64,000 bases of DNA from Caecitellus pseudoparvulus (Eukaryota > Bigyra: Bicosoecida), in NCBI GenBank assembly GCA_965644315.1, contig CBFFRQ010000075.1, positions 1 to 64,000 of the forward strand. Reading direction: 5' to 3'. Made by a program: the position numbers and the translations under genes. The notes beneath the pieces were generated by a model. It saw only the letters and a program-made list of their open reading frames with translations, had not been told where the DNA came from and did no database searches. Of the stretch, positions 9,270 through 20,300 are shown one piece after another (position 1 is the stretch's first letter; each line of letters begins with the position of its first letter).

Positions 9270-10076
9270 CTACCAAGTGTCCAGCGACACGCCGGCACGC
9301 TGCAGGTGCAGGTCGGCCGCCGGCACGCTCTGCAGCATCCACCCTGCCAAGGTGAGCGTCTGTTCATCCTGGCTCATGCAGGCCTGCCAAGGCCCTGCAG
9401 CCTGCACCTCCTCGGCACTGCCCTCCATGACGGCGGCCGGCGGCGCCAGCCCTCGCTCCTGCAGCAGTTGCCGGGCCTGGTACACGCCCATACCCAGCGC
9501 CACCCCCACGTTCAAACTCTGCACCATGCCACACTGCGGCAGGTGCCAGAGGGCGTCTGCCTCCCTCCGCGCGTACTTCGTCGTCCCCCTGTGTTCATTC
9601 CCGAACACCAGCGCCAGGGGAGCCAGCGGCAGCGGCGACGTCCCGTCAGCAGGCACCTGCAGGGCCCCTTCCAGGGCGCTGTGCAGGGGCGTGGAGCCGG
9701 GGTCCAGGGCTGACGCCAAGATGGTGGTGCGGGCCTGCCGCAAGGCCTCGTAGCAGGCCATGATGTGCGGGTGATGCACGACGTGCAGCCACTTCATGGA
9801 GCCACGCTGGGCCGTGGCCACGAGGGAGTGCCCCTCCACATCCCGGGGCAGGGGCAGGAAGGTGGCGTGGGGGGACACCACGTGCACTGTGTGCACTCCC
9901 ATTGCGTCGGCCGTGCGCAGGCACGCCGCGGCGTTGGCTGGGTTGGACATGTTTTCCAGCACGATGTGCAGGCTGGCCAGACGGCACGCCAGCACACGCT
10001 TCATCTTCGCGAGCCGTGCGGCAGAGAGCTGGCTCCCCAACACCTGCACCACGCGGTGTGCTTCTGACAGCATCAT
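9270..10076 (-). CDS. SpoU/TrmH-family RNA 2'-O-methyltransferase
   Basis: A single uninterrupted exon of 268 residues, starting at MMLSEAHRVV. All three SPOUT signature motifs are visible: motif 1 NPANAAACLRTADAMG, with the catalytic Arg; motif 2 LVFGNEHRGTT, with the conserved G-x-E; and motif 3 MVQSLNVGVALGMGVY, which forms the knotted S-adenosylmethionine site. The closest known group is TrmH, tRNA Gm18 2'-O-methyltransferase (the TARBP1/Trm3 catalytic domain in eukaryotes). The protein is short like bacterial and plant TrmH rather than the giant Trm3/TARBP1. A bacterial or organelle-derived origin, possibly with an organellar tRNA substrate, is therefore plausible, but no clear targeting peptide is seen. 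It is divergent from the glutaredoxin fusion gene, with a TGCGGAAATTG element between them. Confidence 0.88.
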   Translation of the reverse strand: MMLSEAHRVVQVLGSQLSAARLAKMKRVLACRLASLHIVLENMSNPANAAACLRTADAMGVHTVHVVSPHATFLPLPRDVEGHSLVATAQRGSMKWLHVVHHPHIMACYEALRQARTTILASALDPGSTPLHSALEGALQVPADGTSPLPLAPLALVFGNEHRGTTKYARREADALWHLPQCGMVQSLNVGVALGMGVYQARQLLQERGLAPPAAVMEGSAEEVQAAGPWQACMSQDEQTLTLAGWMLQSVPAADLHLQRAGVSLDTW

Positions 10077-10156
10077 CGCAGTGTGTCTTGGCCGTGGCTG
10101 CGCCCCCTATTGCAAGCTGTGCTTGGGAAACCTGTGTCCAAGATCGGCAGGGTGTG

Positions 10157-10167
10157 TGCGGAAATTG
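10157..10167 (+). promoter_or_regulatory. TGCGGAAATTG element between divergent genes (one mismatch)
   Basis: One mismatch to TGCGGAAATCG. It lies 81 bp upstream of the TrmH-like ATG and 166 bp upstream of the glutaredoxin-fusion ATG, in the only intergenic space they share. Confidence 0.45.
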
Positions 10168-10332
10168 CTTCCACACACAAACACGCCTGCTTCCAAATCA
10201 CACGGCAACAGGCGACCCCCGGGTCCACCTGAGCAGTGCCATGTGCATGTGCCAAGGTCGCGCATCGCTCACGGATTTCCCCGGCCGCGACAATTGAGCA
10301 GGGCTGCGTGCTACTGCAGTGCAGGATCAGCC

Positions 10333-11874
10333 ATGGGGCGCATTACGGTGTTCACGCAGCCCAATTGCAAGTATTGCGACAAGGTGATGTGTGTCATTCG
10401 CTCCATCATCCAGGCGTTGGCGGACGAGTTGTCAGCTGTGAAGCCTGCGTACGGCATCGAGGTGAGGGTGGGCGAACTCTGGCGAAACGCCAGGGCGCAC
10501 TGGCTTCGCTGCGCCGCGCACACCCTCCAACGACGCCCCCGCCGGACCAGATTGTGACGTACGACGTGAGCAAGGATCCAGCGAGGTCTGCTCAGTGTCG
10601 CAAGTTGACGAGGGCCCACACGGTGCGTGCGCAGCGTCACTGCCCGAGCAGCTGGCCAAGGCAGCAGCGCGACCCTCCCCGCCTCCACACCACAGGTCCC
10701 GCAAGTCTTCTTCAACAGCGAGCACATCGGCAACCACGGCAACTGCACAGTGTTTTCCCGCTGTGGCGAGCTGCGTCGGCGCCTGTTGCAGCTGGCCGCC
10801 GAGCCTCACCAGGGGCTGCCTGCGCCGGAAGCCGCCCTGGTGAAGGTGGATGCTGACGTGGCCTTCTCATCACAGCCCACGACGGCGCAGCTGAGCACGC
10901 TAGCAGCCTTCGGCTTCAACACTGTCCTGTGCCTGACGCACTCAGACGAGCTAGGGGCCCTGTCAGCGGAAGGCGCCGTGGCGGCCAGCACCGGGCTCAC
11001 CTTCACACATTTGCCGCCGCCACACCCCGCCCACGTCTCCACGTCCCACGTGGAGGTGGACCTCATCCCCCACATCAAGTGCGCGACGCCGGAGCACGGG
11101 CCCTGCACCGCCTCCGCCACAGCCTGTGTCGCAGAGCAAGTCATCCCCCCCCTGCCCCCCCCCGCCGAGACCGGCACTGGCTTCTCCTCCGCTGCCACCC
11201 CAGATGCCTCCGACGGCGACGACGACACGCAGTCCAGCCCCTTGCAGCCTTCCACCCGCAGCACCAGCAGCTCCAGCACCGTGGGCCCCCTCCTGGACTT
11301 CAACCGGCCGTCCACGCGGCCTGCCCGCTCAGGCAGCACGGCCTCGGATGGCGCAGTCTCCAGCCCTGCAGTGGAGGCGGCCGTGGCGTCGCCAGACATG
11401 CAGAGCATGGTGTCGGGCCTCACAGGTGTCTCGGACCTGTCGGCACGCGACGTGTGGACGCTGGACGGCGCTGACCTGGCTGGGCGCGAGCCAGGGGAGG
11501 TGGCCTGGACACCCGACTGGTTCGCCACGGCGGTGGCGGCGCTGGAGGCTGCAGCCAAGCCAGTGCTGGTGCACGATACCACTGGCGTGGCTGCCTGTGC
11601 AGTGGCACTGGCACTGGCCGCACAGCGCCTGGGCGCTGCCTTCCCACAGGTGCTCACCTGGGCCCGCACGCTGGGGCATGAGCTGGAGGAGCACGCTGAC
11701 TTGGCCACCGCCGTGCAAGCGTTCCTGGACCCGCACGGCACCGCGGCGCTGGAAGAAGATGAGTGCTCACAGTCCCCTTGCGGCAGTTCTGAGGAAGCCG
11801 CAGGGCCAGGGGACACAGATGCCGCAACTCTGGACAGTCTCAGCCCGATCCCAGCCCCCTCTGCCGCCCTGTAG
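10333..11874 (+). CDS. Glutaredoxin fused to a phosphatase-like (DUF442/BLH-type) domain lacking catalytic Cys
   Basis: Three exons, 10333-10461, 10551-10622 and 10696-11874, all phase 0, give 459 residues. Residues 1-~110 are a glutaredoxin: ITVFTQPNCKYCDKV with a CxxC pair at 12/15, the cis-Pro strand TVPQVFFNSEHIGNHG, and a helical end. Such domains exchange thiols with glutathione. From residue ~125 the sequence FSSQPTTAQLSTLAAFGFNTVLCL matches the start of DUF442/BLH phosphatase-like domains. After a Ser/Thr-rich insert (about 11160-11400), KPVLVHDTTGVAACAVALA sits where these enzymes carry HCxxGxR. The Cys is Asp (codon 11575-11577) and the Arg is Ala, so this half is likely a pseudophosphatase. 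A Ser/Glu-rich tail follows. Confidence 0.78.
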
Positions 11875-11909
11875 TGCCCGGGCGCGCAGCGTGCGGCCGC
11901 CCTGCCGAC

Positions 11910-11923
11910 CAATTCAATCTTGT
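11910..11923 (+). promoter_or_regulatory. Candidate 3'-end element CAATTCAATCTTGT
   Basis: It sits 36 bp after the stop of the glutaredoxin-fusion gene and is identical over 14 bases to the site at 17227-17240. It is AT-rich against a GC-rich background, so a polyadenylation or 3'-processing role is plausible. Confidence 0.4.
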
Positions 11924-11996
11924 TGTACGCAGCAGCGCACCCAGCGTCTAGCCGGGCGTGGTGCGTGACCAGGCAACTTCGTGAAACTGCGCAGCC

Positions 11997-14900
11997 ATGG
12001 CCCGCGTTGCGCGGCGCACGGTCATCTCAGACATCTCCAGCTTCGACAGGTGAGCGCGCGGGCACCACATGCCGTGCGAGGTTCTGCAGCCCAGTGCACT
12101 TGGCTCGCGTCCACTCTCATCACAGGTTTGAACAGGAGTCATGGAGTGTCATGGGGCGCTTGGCGGCGCGTGCAGGCTTGGGTGAGTTGCCTGGCGTTGA
12201 GCCTGCGTTTCACGCTCAACGCCACGCCTCACTCACCCCCCCTGCCCAGAGCTGTCGGACCTGGAGCGCATGGATGTGCACAGTCTTCGCCATGAAGGTA
12301 TGGTCGTGCTTTTCGTGACATGCCGGAGGCACTCGCCACACTGCAGCCCCGCCCCGCCTCGCAGCGCTGGCTGGAGTTGCAGCCCGCACGGGACCCGCGC
12401 TTGTGCGTGCCTTGGCCTGCACGCTGCAGTCCTTGAAGCGCGGCGTTGACGCAGAGCGAGCGAAGCACAACACATCATTCATGTCAGGAGAGGGGCTGAC
12501 GACCCAGGAGCTCTTGACGCGTGACAGCATCCAAGACCTGGTGCTGCTGGCGCAAGTGCTGGCTGGCATGGGCGACGCCAACGCGGCCAGCTTCTGCCTC
12601 CGCACGGTCAGCAACGTGGTGTACGAAGACCCCTTCCCACACTTCCACGAGAACCGCGCCGTGTACGACTTCTGCGCGTACCAGTGCAGGCGTGCGCTGG
12701 GCAGTGTGCAGGCCGCCTCGGTCGTATATGCGAACCACCTGGCACACGTGCACCGCCGCTTCGGCAAGGGCCAGCTGGACGCCAGCCGCCTGCAGATGCA
12801 GCTGGCACTGTGCCACATGCAGATGGGCAAGGCCGCTCCCGCCCTGGCGTACATGGAGGCGGCCCTGGCCACCCAGCAAGCCAAGCTGCCTCGCAGCCAC
12901 CCCCAAGTCATTCGCACCACGGTCATGGCAGGCACGCTCAGCGACCTCAACGGCAAGGACTCTGCGGCTGCCAAGCACTACACTGCCGCCCGGGACCTCA
13001 TCCGTGCCACCAGCTCTGGCAGGGCTGGCAGGCTGGGGGAGGCTCAGGTGAACCTGCGCTTGGGCCGCTTGCTGGCCAAGCAAGGCAGGCTGCACGATGC
13101 GCAAGACTTGGTCCGGGACGCCTACGACTGCCTCAACTCCTTGCTTGGTGGTCAAGACGCCAAGACCATCATGGCCAGGCGCACCCTGAATGCTGTGCGC
13201 TCCAAGCTGGGGCTGCGTGGAGTGCAGGGCAGCACCACCATCTCGCCTGCGCAGGCTGCTCGGCAGCGCCAGAAGGTTGACATGGGCATGGACTTTGACT
13301 TTGGCATGGAGTCTAGTGAACCCTCAAGTGCGCGGGCCCCCGCTGCACCGTCTCTCGACTCCCTCCTTGAGTCCAAGCAAGCTGAGAGCAAGGCTGCGCC
13401 TGACGCGGCCTCCGATGCCGCATCCATCGCGTCCACTGCAGAATCGTACACCGACTCGGATTCAGACGACGACATCTTTGGCGCGGGGCGCAGAGGTGGC
13501 AGCATGGGCGGGATGGCTGCTCCCATGGGCGGTATGGGGGGCGGTGGCATGGGCGGGCAGGCAGGGGGTATGGCGGGGGCAGGCAGCGTGGCTGGGTCTG
13601 GCCCGATGGGTGCGATGGGTGGCATGGGCGGGCAGGCAGGGGGCATGGCGGGGGCAGGCAGCGTGGCTGGGTCTGGCCCGATGGGTGCGATGGGTGGCAT
13701 GGGCGGGCAGGCAGGGGGCATGGCGGGGGCAGGCAGCGTGGCTGGGTCTGGCCCGATGGGTGCGATGGGTGGCATGGGCGGGCAGGCAGGGGGTATGGCT
13801 CACTCGGTGCAGTCTGGTTCGCTGTCGGGGTATGAGCACGGGTCCACATCCGGCGGTGCAGGAGTTGCTGGGCAGGGCAGTCAAGGGCAGCCCGGGCAAG
13901 GGGATCAGGGAAGGTTTGCCCAGTTTGCTGGTGGGCCGATGGGCCCCGCTTCCGGCTTTGCGGCGACAGGTGCCGCTGGCGGAGAGATGGCGGCAGGGTT
14001 CAGCATCAATGGAAATGCCGTGTCGAGCCAGGCAAGAGCCATGGCAGCGACGTTGGGCCACGAAGCTGCAGCCAAGGCCCTGAGCATGGGGATGGTGCAG
14101 GGGGAGGCGGAGGGGTACACAGGCGGACCAGCTGGTGCAGGCTGGGGAGGTGCCCAAGGGGGCACACCTGGCGCGCCAGGTCAGTATGGGGGACGCCCAA
14201 GTGGAGCGGCGGGGGGCGGCCCAGAAGCCCACGGTGCATGGACAGAGCATCAGCATGGCATGGCAGGCGAGTTCGTCCCCGGCAGCGGCGCTGGCGGTGG
14301 GTCTGGTGCGATGCAGGGGTACGCAGGGCCAGGGGGGGCTGGCATAGTGCGAGGCATGAGCCGCCTGCAGGCCACAGAGTTTGGACGGGTGAACGCCACC
14401 ATTGAGGCGCTCACCTTGCAAGCCGAGGCAGCAGGGGGGGAGCTGCCGCCCCACCAGCGGGAAGCGCTGCGAGCAGCCCTGGCAACCCGCTCTGGCATTC
14501 TGCAACAGGCCATCAGCAGCGTGCCAGATGCGACGCGAGCCGGCAGCGAGGCGATCCGGCAGAAGGCGTATGATTTGGGCGTGGAGCCCGAGACAGGCGA
14601 GAGCAAGTACGCTTACGGCGACGTGGACAGCGCCACGCTCGCCCTGGGAGACGTGGTGCACAACCTCTCCTCGGCTCTCAGCGGACTTCTCACCGCAGCC
14701 CGTGTCAGCCGCAGCCGAACTCGGGCAGCGGCAGTGGGGAGCAGCGAGGCGGCTGCGGAGACCACTGCCCGGTGGACGGGGGACGGCACCATCGCCTTTG
14801 GGTCGACTGCAGACGAGGCGCTTGCAGACCCAGCGGCGGACCTGAGTGCCCACCTGGCACACGCCATTCAAGCGCTGGCGGCGAGCAACGAAGTGCCCGC

Positions 14901-17148
14901 GGACGGGGGTGGAGCGGGATCTTCTAAACTCGAGGCGCTGCGCCAGACGCTGTTCGGGCTGGTGGCTGACGTGGGGGAATCGGTGCAGGAGGTGCTGCGC
15001 GACTCCAACATCCGCACATCAGAGCTGCGCGTCATCGCTGCCGCTGCCGCCCAAGGCATCGTCACCCAAGCAGAGGCGTCCGGGGGAGGCGGGAGTCACG
15101 GCGTGGCAGGAGCTGGACGAGGAGGCGCTGGCGCGATGGGTGTGCAGGCGCTGGAGGGAGCCGCTCTCACGCAGGGTGAGCCAGGCCTGGATGCAGCGCA
15201 GGGTGTGCCTGTGGACCCTGCAGCTGCCACGTACGGCATGAAGGAGGCCCTGCGTCGCATGCGGGAGGGAGAGGACGGCGGAGGGTGGGACCCAGCCAGC
15301 GCCGGCCAGCGCACCATGCTGCGCCCCGACGAAAAGGCGCAGAGGGGCCTGTGGCGCAGCGAGGCGAACTTGACGGGGCGCCGCATGAAGGCTGTGGCCA
15401 TGACCGCCACCGACATCCTGGATGCGCTGAAACAGAAGCTCATGGTGGTGGGGCTGTTCCGGTCCCTGGGCAGCAAGAAGCGCCAGGCCCGCACCAGCGC
15501 CAAGGTGTTCTCCATCGGCTGCTTCGTGCGGGAGCTGCGCATGCGCGCGTGGCGGCGCCGAGGCGTCATGTGCTTCATGCTTGGCTACCTACAAGGGGCT
15601 GTGCGGCGCCGGGACCGGTCCCGGCGCCGCACAAAGACGTGGCTGGCAGGGCACCTGCGCAATGTGGCCCTGGCACGCCGTGCACGGCTGCGGGCCACCA
15701 AGGTGGCAGCCGTGGGTGCTGCCGTGCGCGCCATCCGCATCCGGGACTTCAAGCGCCGGTGCATGGTGCTGTTCGGGCTGGGCGTGTTCCCCATGTGGAA
15801 GCGCACGGAGGGCAACCCCAAGGGCTTCGTGCCGCCCAAGGCGACCAAGTCAAAGAAACGCCCGCCCAAGCTGCACTGGGACAACCTCAAGAACGTGGAG
15901 GGCACCATCTGGGAAGGCGCAGGCTCCCTGGACACACGCACCCTGTCGCACCTCTTCGGCGACCTGCGGGATATGTTCGAGAAGAAGCCGAAGGCCAAGG
16001 CGGGTGGCAAGGGCGGCAAGGGCGGCAAGGGCGGCACGAAGAAGAAGAAGCCCAAGAAGGTGGAGATCACGTGGATCTCTGACCCCGACGGCAACCGCCA
16101 GCAGAACATGGGCATTGCCGTGTCCCGCCTCAAGAACTTCGGCTTCGCCAACCTGGCCCAGGCCGTCGTGGACATGGACCTCTCTGCCACGCCCTCTGGT
16201 GACGACACAGTGGAGGTGCTCATGCTCGACCTGGTGCAGCCGACAGATTCTGACCGTGAGAACGCCCTCAAGGCCACCTCTGACGAAGGCCTGGGCCTGT
16301 GCGAGCAGTTCCTGTACCACATGGTGCGCGTGCCGCGCTGCCAGGAACGCCTCAAGTGCATGGTGGCCAAGCGGAACTTCCCTGAGAAGTTCGAAGCTGT
16401 GGCGCGAGACGTGGACGTCTGCGACAAGGCCTGCAAGGAAATCATTACGTCCGACAAGCTGCGGCGCGTGTTGACGCGGTATGTGCTGCCCTTCGGCAAC
16501 GCCCTGAACGAGGGCAGCAAGGCGGCCGGCGCCAAGGGCGTGCGCCTGACCGTCATCAGCAAGCTGGCCAACACGAAGACGGCAAAGAACCCCCGCATGA
16601 CCATGCTGGACTACCTCATCACCAAGATCCACCAGCATGACCCCGACTTGCTCACGCTGTACGCGGACTTCTCAGCCGTGCGGGAGGCCACCCGGGTGCA
16701 GGACGCCATCATCAAGGAGGGCATGACCTCCAGCAGCAAGGACGTCAAGCTGCTGCAGAGCGCTCTGGAGAAGGCAGCCGAGGCCAACGACGAGGTGTTC
16801 ATGGACCGCATGGAGCAGTTCACGACGGACGCGGCGGCCAAGGTGGAGGCGCTGCAGGCGAAGCACAAGGTGCTGGAGGAGGACTTCATCAAGACTGTCA
16901 CGTACGTCGGCGAGTCGCTGAAGAACCCGCAGCTGGGCGCCGTCTTCAGTGTCGTCAACAACTTTGCCAAGACCTTCAACGACGCGGCGGTGAAGTACAC
17001 GTCGGCGCTTGAGAAGGCGGAGAAGGATGCGCGCCTGGCAGCGGCCAAGGCGGCGCGCATGGCAGGGAAGCCCAAGAAACCCCGACGAGCCAAACCAAAG
17101 AAGGGCCCTGCACAGGCGGCAGGTGGGGGTGGCGCTGCTGCTTCCTAA
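11997..17148 (+). CDS. Formin with N-terminal TPR-like region and C-terminal FH2 domain
   Basis: Exons 11997-12049, 12126-12181, 12250-12297 and 12365-17148 join in consistent phase to about 1,646 residues. Residues ~65-340 are helical repeats resembling TPR/kinesin-light-chain repeats. A Gly/Met-rich region contains a 25-residue tandem repeat (13546-13800). A basic, IQ-like stretch (about 15480-15800) precedes the FH2 domain at residues ~1219-1600, which starts PPKLHWDNLKNVEGTIWEG and contains the actin-binding GNALN motif (LPFGNALNEGS). FH2 dimers nucleate and processively cap actin filaments. A Lys/Gly-rich insert interrupts the early FH2. No poly-proline FH1 segment lies before FH2, so profilin-actin delivery would need another route. 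TPR-bearing formins are known in apicomplexans. Confidence 0.85.
13546..13800 (+). repeat. 75-bp coding tandem repeat in the formin gene
   Basis: Three near-identical 75-bp units begin at 13546, 13621 and 13696, with a partial fourth from 13771. Each encodes the 25-residue unit GGMGGQAGGMAGAG + SVAGSGPMGAM. The units differ at very few bases, which points to recent expansion. The frame is preserved because the unit is a multiple of three. Confidence 0.92.
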
Positions 17149-17226
17149 GGCGCCTGCAGGTTGCGTTGACCCGGCACTGCGCAGGCGCTGCAAGTTGCCT
17201 GCGCAGGGCACGTACGCCAGCGAGGA

Positions 17227-17240
17227 CAATTCAATCTTGT
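17227..17240 (+). promoter_or_regulatory. Candidate 3'-end element CAATTCAATCTTGT after formin
   Basis: It lies 79 bp after the formin stop, identical to 11910-11923. It is followed by AATG, creating TGTAA, the polyadenylation signal used by some green algae; that may be coincidence. Confidence 0.4.
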
Positions 17241-17364
17241 AATGTGCAAGATATCGAGACGCAGCGCTCGAGAACGCTGCTGCTGAGCTTCGTCGGGCTG
17301 CACCAGGCTCGCGTCCTGCGCACTGGGCGAGCCCTGAGCGCAGGCGTTTTGCACTGCTTGTTGG

Positions 17365-17375
17365 CGATTTCCGCA
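17365..17375 (-). promoter_or_regulatory. TGCGGAAATCG element (reverse orientation) before kinesin-7
   Basis: Exact copy on the minus strand (CGATTTCCGCA on plus), ending 10 bp before the kinesin ATG. It probably lies in the 5'UTR or at the transcription start. Confidence 0.5.
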
Positions 17376-17385
17376 CGCACCCAGC

Positions 17386-20300
17386 ATGGCGGCCCAGGCA
17401 GGCTCCCCCGGCTCCACCATCAGCACCCACTCCACAGCTGTTATGCAGCACTGGCAACAGCAAGCGCGTGATGCAGTGAGCGCGCAGCTTCCTCAGGTAA
17501 GCGGGCCAGCGAGCAGGCACCGGCCACCCGCCCGTTGCGGTGCACCTCCGCCTGCAACGTTCGGTGCAGTTCATGCCGGCCCCGGAAAGCCGAAGCAGCA
17601 GCTCTGGCGGAGCATCTCCTCGAAGTGACAGGAGACCTCGCCATCGCCGTGCCAGTGCCCCTCCTGCATCCTTTTTGTCCCGCGCAGGGCCGGCTGCGGG
17701 AGCAAGAGCATCCGGGCGCCGCCACTCGGCTTCCCCGCAAGCTGGCCACGCCCACCCTTCAGAGCGACAGCGGTGGCAGGTGCGAGTGGCCGTGCGGTGC
17801 AGGCCGTTGAACGAGAAGGAGATGTCCATGGGCGACACCAATGTGTGGGACGTTGACGAAGCAGGGGGGCGCATTCGTGAGCGGCGGCGGGAGGGCCTGG
17901 CCCCAAAACAGCACGCGTTTGACCACGTCTTCGGCCCCTCCACGCCGACTGCCCTCGTGTACGACAAGGTGGCTGTGCCAATCGTGGATGCGGCCCTGGG
18001 AGGGCACAACGCCACCGTGTTCGCGTATGGGCAGACGTCCAGTGGCAAGACGCACACGATGATGGGCACGCCTGACGAGCCGGGCATCGTCATTCTTGCC
18101 GTGCACGATATCTTCAGCGCCATCGCCGCCGCAGCAGGCAGTGGGGAAAGGGAGTATGAAGTGCGGTGCAGCTACTTGGAGCTGTTCAACGAAGAGCTGA
18201 ACGACTTGTTCAACCCGTCGGGGCCAGCCCTCCGCATCGTGGAGGCGCCGGAAGGCGGCGTGGCGGTGCAGCACAGCAGCGAGGAGATCGTGCAGTCGCC
18301 CGAGCGCGTGCTGGAGCTGTTGACCATCGGCGAGGCCAATCGGGCTGTCAGCATGACGGCCATGAATGCGCGCTCCTCCCGCTCCCACACCATGTTCTCC
18401 ATCACCATTGAGAGCTGGCGCGCGGGCGGGTTGGAGGATGATGGCAGCCAGGTGTCCACGCTGACCCTCGTGGACCTCGCCGGCTCCGAGCGGGTGTCCA
18501 AGAGCGGCGCCACAGGGCAGCGCATGAAGGAGACTGGCCGCATCAACACCTCCCTCCTGACGCTGGGCACTGTCATCAGCAAGCTGGTGTCGGGGGCTGA
18601 CCACGTCCCCTACCGCGACTCCAAGCTGACACGCCTGCTCTCCCCTTCCCTTGGTGGCGACGCCTGCACGGCTCTGGTGGCCACCGTGTCGCCTGCAGGC
18701 TGGAACAAGGGGGAGACGCGCTCCACCCTGGCCTTTGCCACGCGTGCCATGCGTGTCGTGAACACTGCACGCGCACCGACAGCTGTCGGGGCGGAGGCGC
18801 TCCTGGCCAAGTACCGGCGGGAAATCACCGCCCTGCGTGCAGCGCTGCTGGAGGCAAGGGGCACAGGGCAGGTGACTGTGGGGGACGAGTCCCTCACGCC
18901 CGCGCAGCTCCTGCAACGCTTCCAGGCGTCCAGCGCACAGGCCGCCGAGGCAGCAGGGCAGGCCCTGGGGGCAGAGGCTGCAAGCCGGCAGCAAGCGGAG
19001 GCTGCCGTGGATTCCCTGCTGCAGCTGCTCTTCGTGGCTTCCCACGGCGTGGCGGACCTCCCGCGCTCCCCCCGCCTCGTGTCTCTGCTGGCGGAGGTGG
19101 CTGCAGGCACCTGCAGCGCGCCACGCGCCCTGCGCACCATCTTCCAGCACATCCCAGACCTCAAACAGCAGCTGGAACGCATGCGACATGCCCAAGCAGC
19201 GGCAGGAGGTGACGGCACACACCTGCGGTCAGCCTCCAGCCCAGCCTCTGACGGCGGCCCCGAGCGCCCAGAGCACCCCTTCACACCACAAGTGTACTCG
19301 GATCGCCTGCTGGCCTTGCTTGCGGAGCAAAGTTCCTTGAAGAAGCAGTTGGACGAGGTCAATGCTGCGCTGGAGGAGTCCCGCGCCGCGACGCGTGCCG
19401 CACAGCAGGCGCTGACTCGGGCGCAGGCCGACGCGGACGCCGCTCGGAATGCCCAGGCAGACATGGCGACCCACCTGGCCGCGGCAGCTTCCGAGCGGGA
19501 GGGCATGCAAGCCGCTTTGCAGCGGTCGAAGCAGGCCCTGTCGGCGGCGACGGCCGACCGTGACGAAGCCTCCACAGCGGCAAGGGCTGCAGCAGACCAG
19601 CTGCGCGGCGAGAAGGCCGCCCTGGAGCAGCGTTTGCAGGAGGCACAGGCATCAGCGCGTAGTCTGCGGGGGCAATTGGAGGATGCAAAGACAGCCATGA
19701 CCACCCTTCGCCACGAGGCAGAGGAGAGGGGGCAGGCGCTGGGCACGGCCCAGGCGGCCGTTGACGACCTGGAGGGCAAGCTGCGCCAGTCGCAGGGCGA
19801 GCTGGAGGCAGCACGCAGAAGGGCTGCACAAGCAGAGGAGGCGAACGAAATGACGAAGCAGGAACTGGAAGCGTCTCGCTCCAGCACACAGCGCCTTAGG
19901 CAGCAGCATGCACAAGAGGTGGAGGGTGTGACTGCGGCCTGTGACAAGCGTGTGGCGGAAGCCAGTGGCGACCTTGACGCATGCCGAGCAGAGCTAAGGG
20001 CAGCCCTTGCTGCGTGCACCAGCACCAAGGGTGACTTGGACATCTCAGCCTCTGAGCTGCGCAGTGCACGGGCTCGGCTGGCCCAGGTGCAAGGGGAGCT
20101 GGAGGCACAGTCGCAAGCCAAGGCGGCCGCGGAGGAATCCCTGTCCTCGGCACAGGCGGAGGCAAGCGGGCTGAGGGTGGAGCTGGCACAGACACGCCAT
20201 GCCATCGCTGCGCTGGAGGCAGAGGTAGACCAACTGAAGGCTGACGGCGCGCAGAGCCGCGCTGCCCGCAAGGAAGTGCAGGGGCTGAAGGAGGCGGCGC

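Noticed and set aside
13462-14871. 469-residue antisense frame across the formin Gly/Met repeats
   Set aside because: Repeat shadow with no recognisable protein feature.
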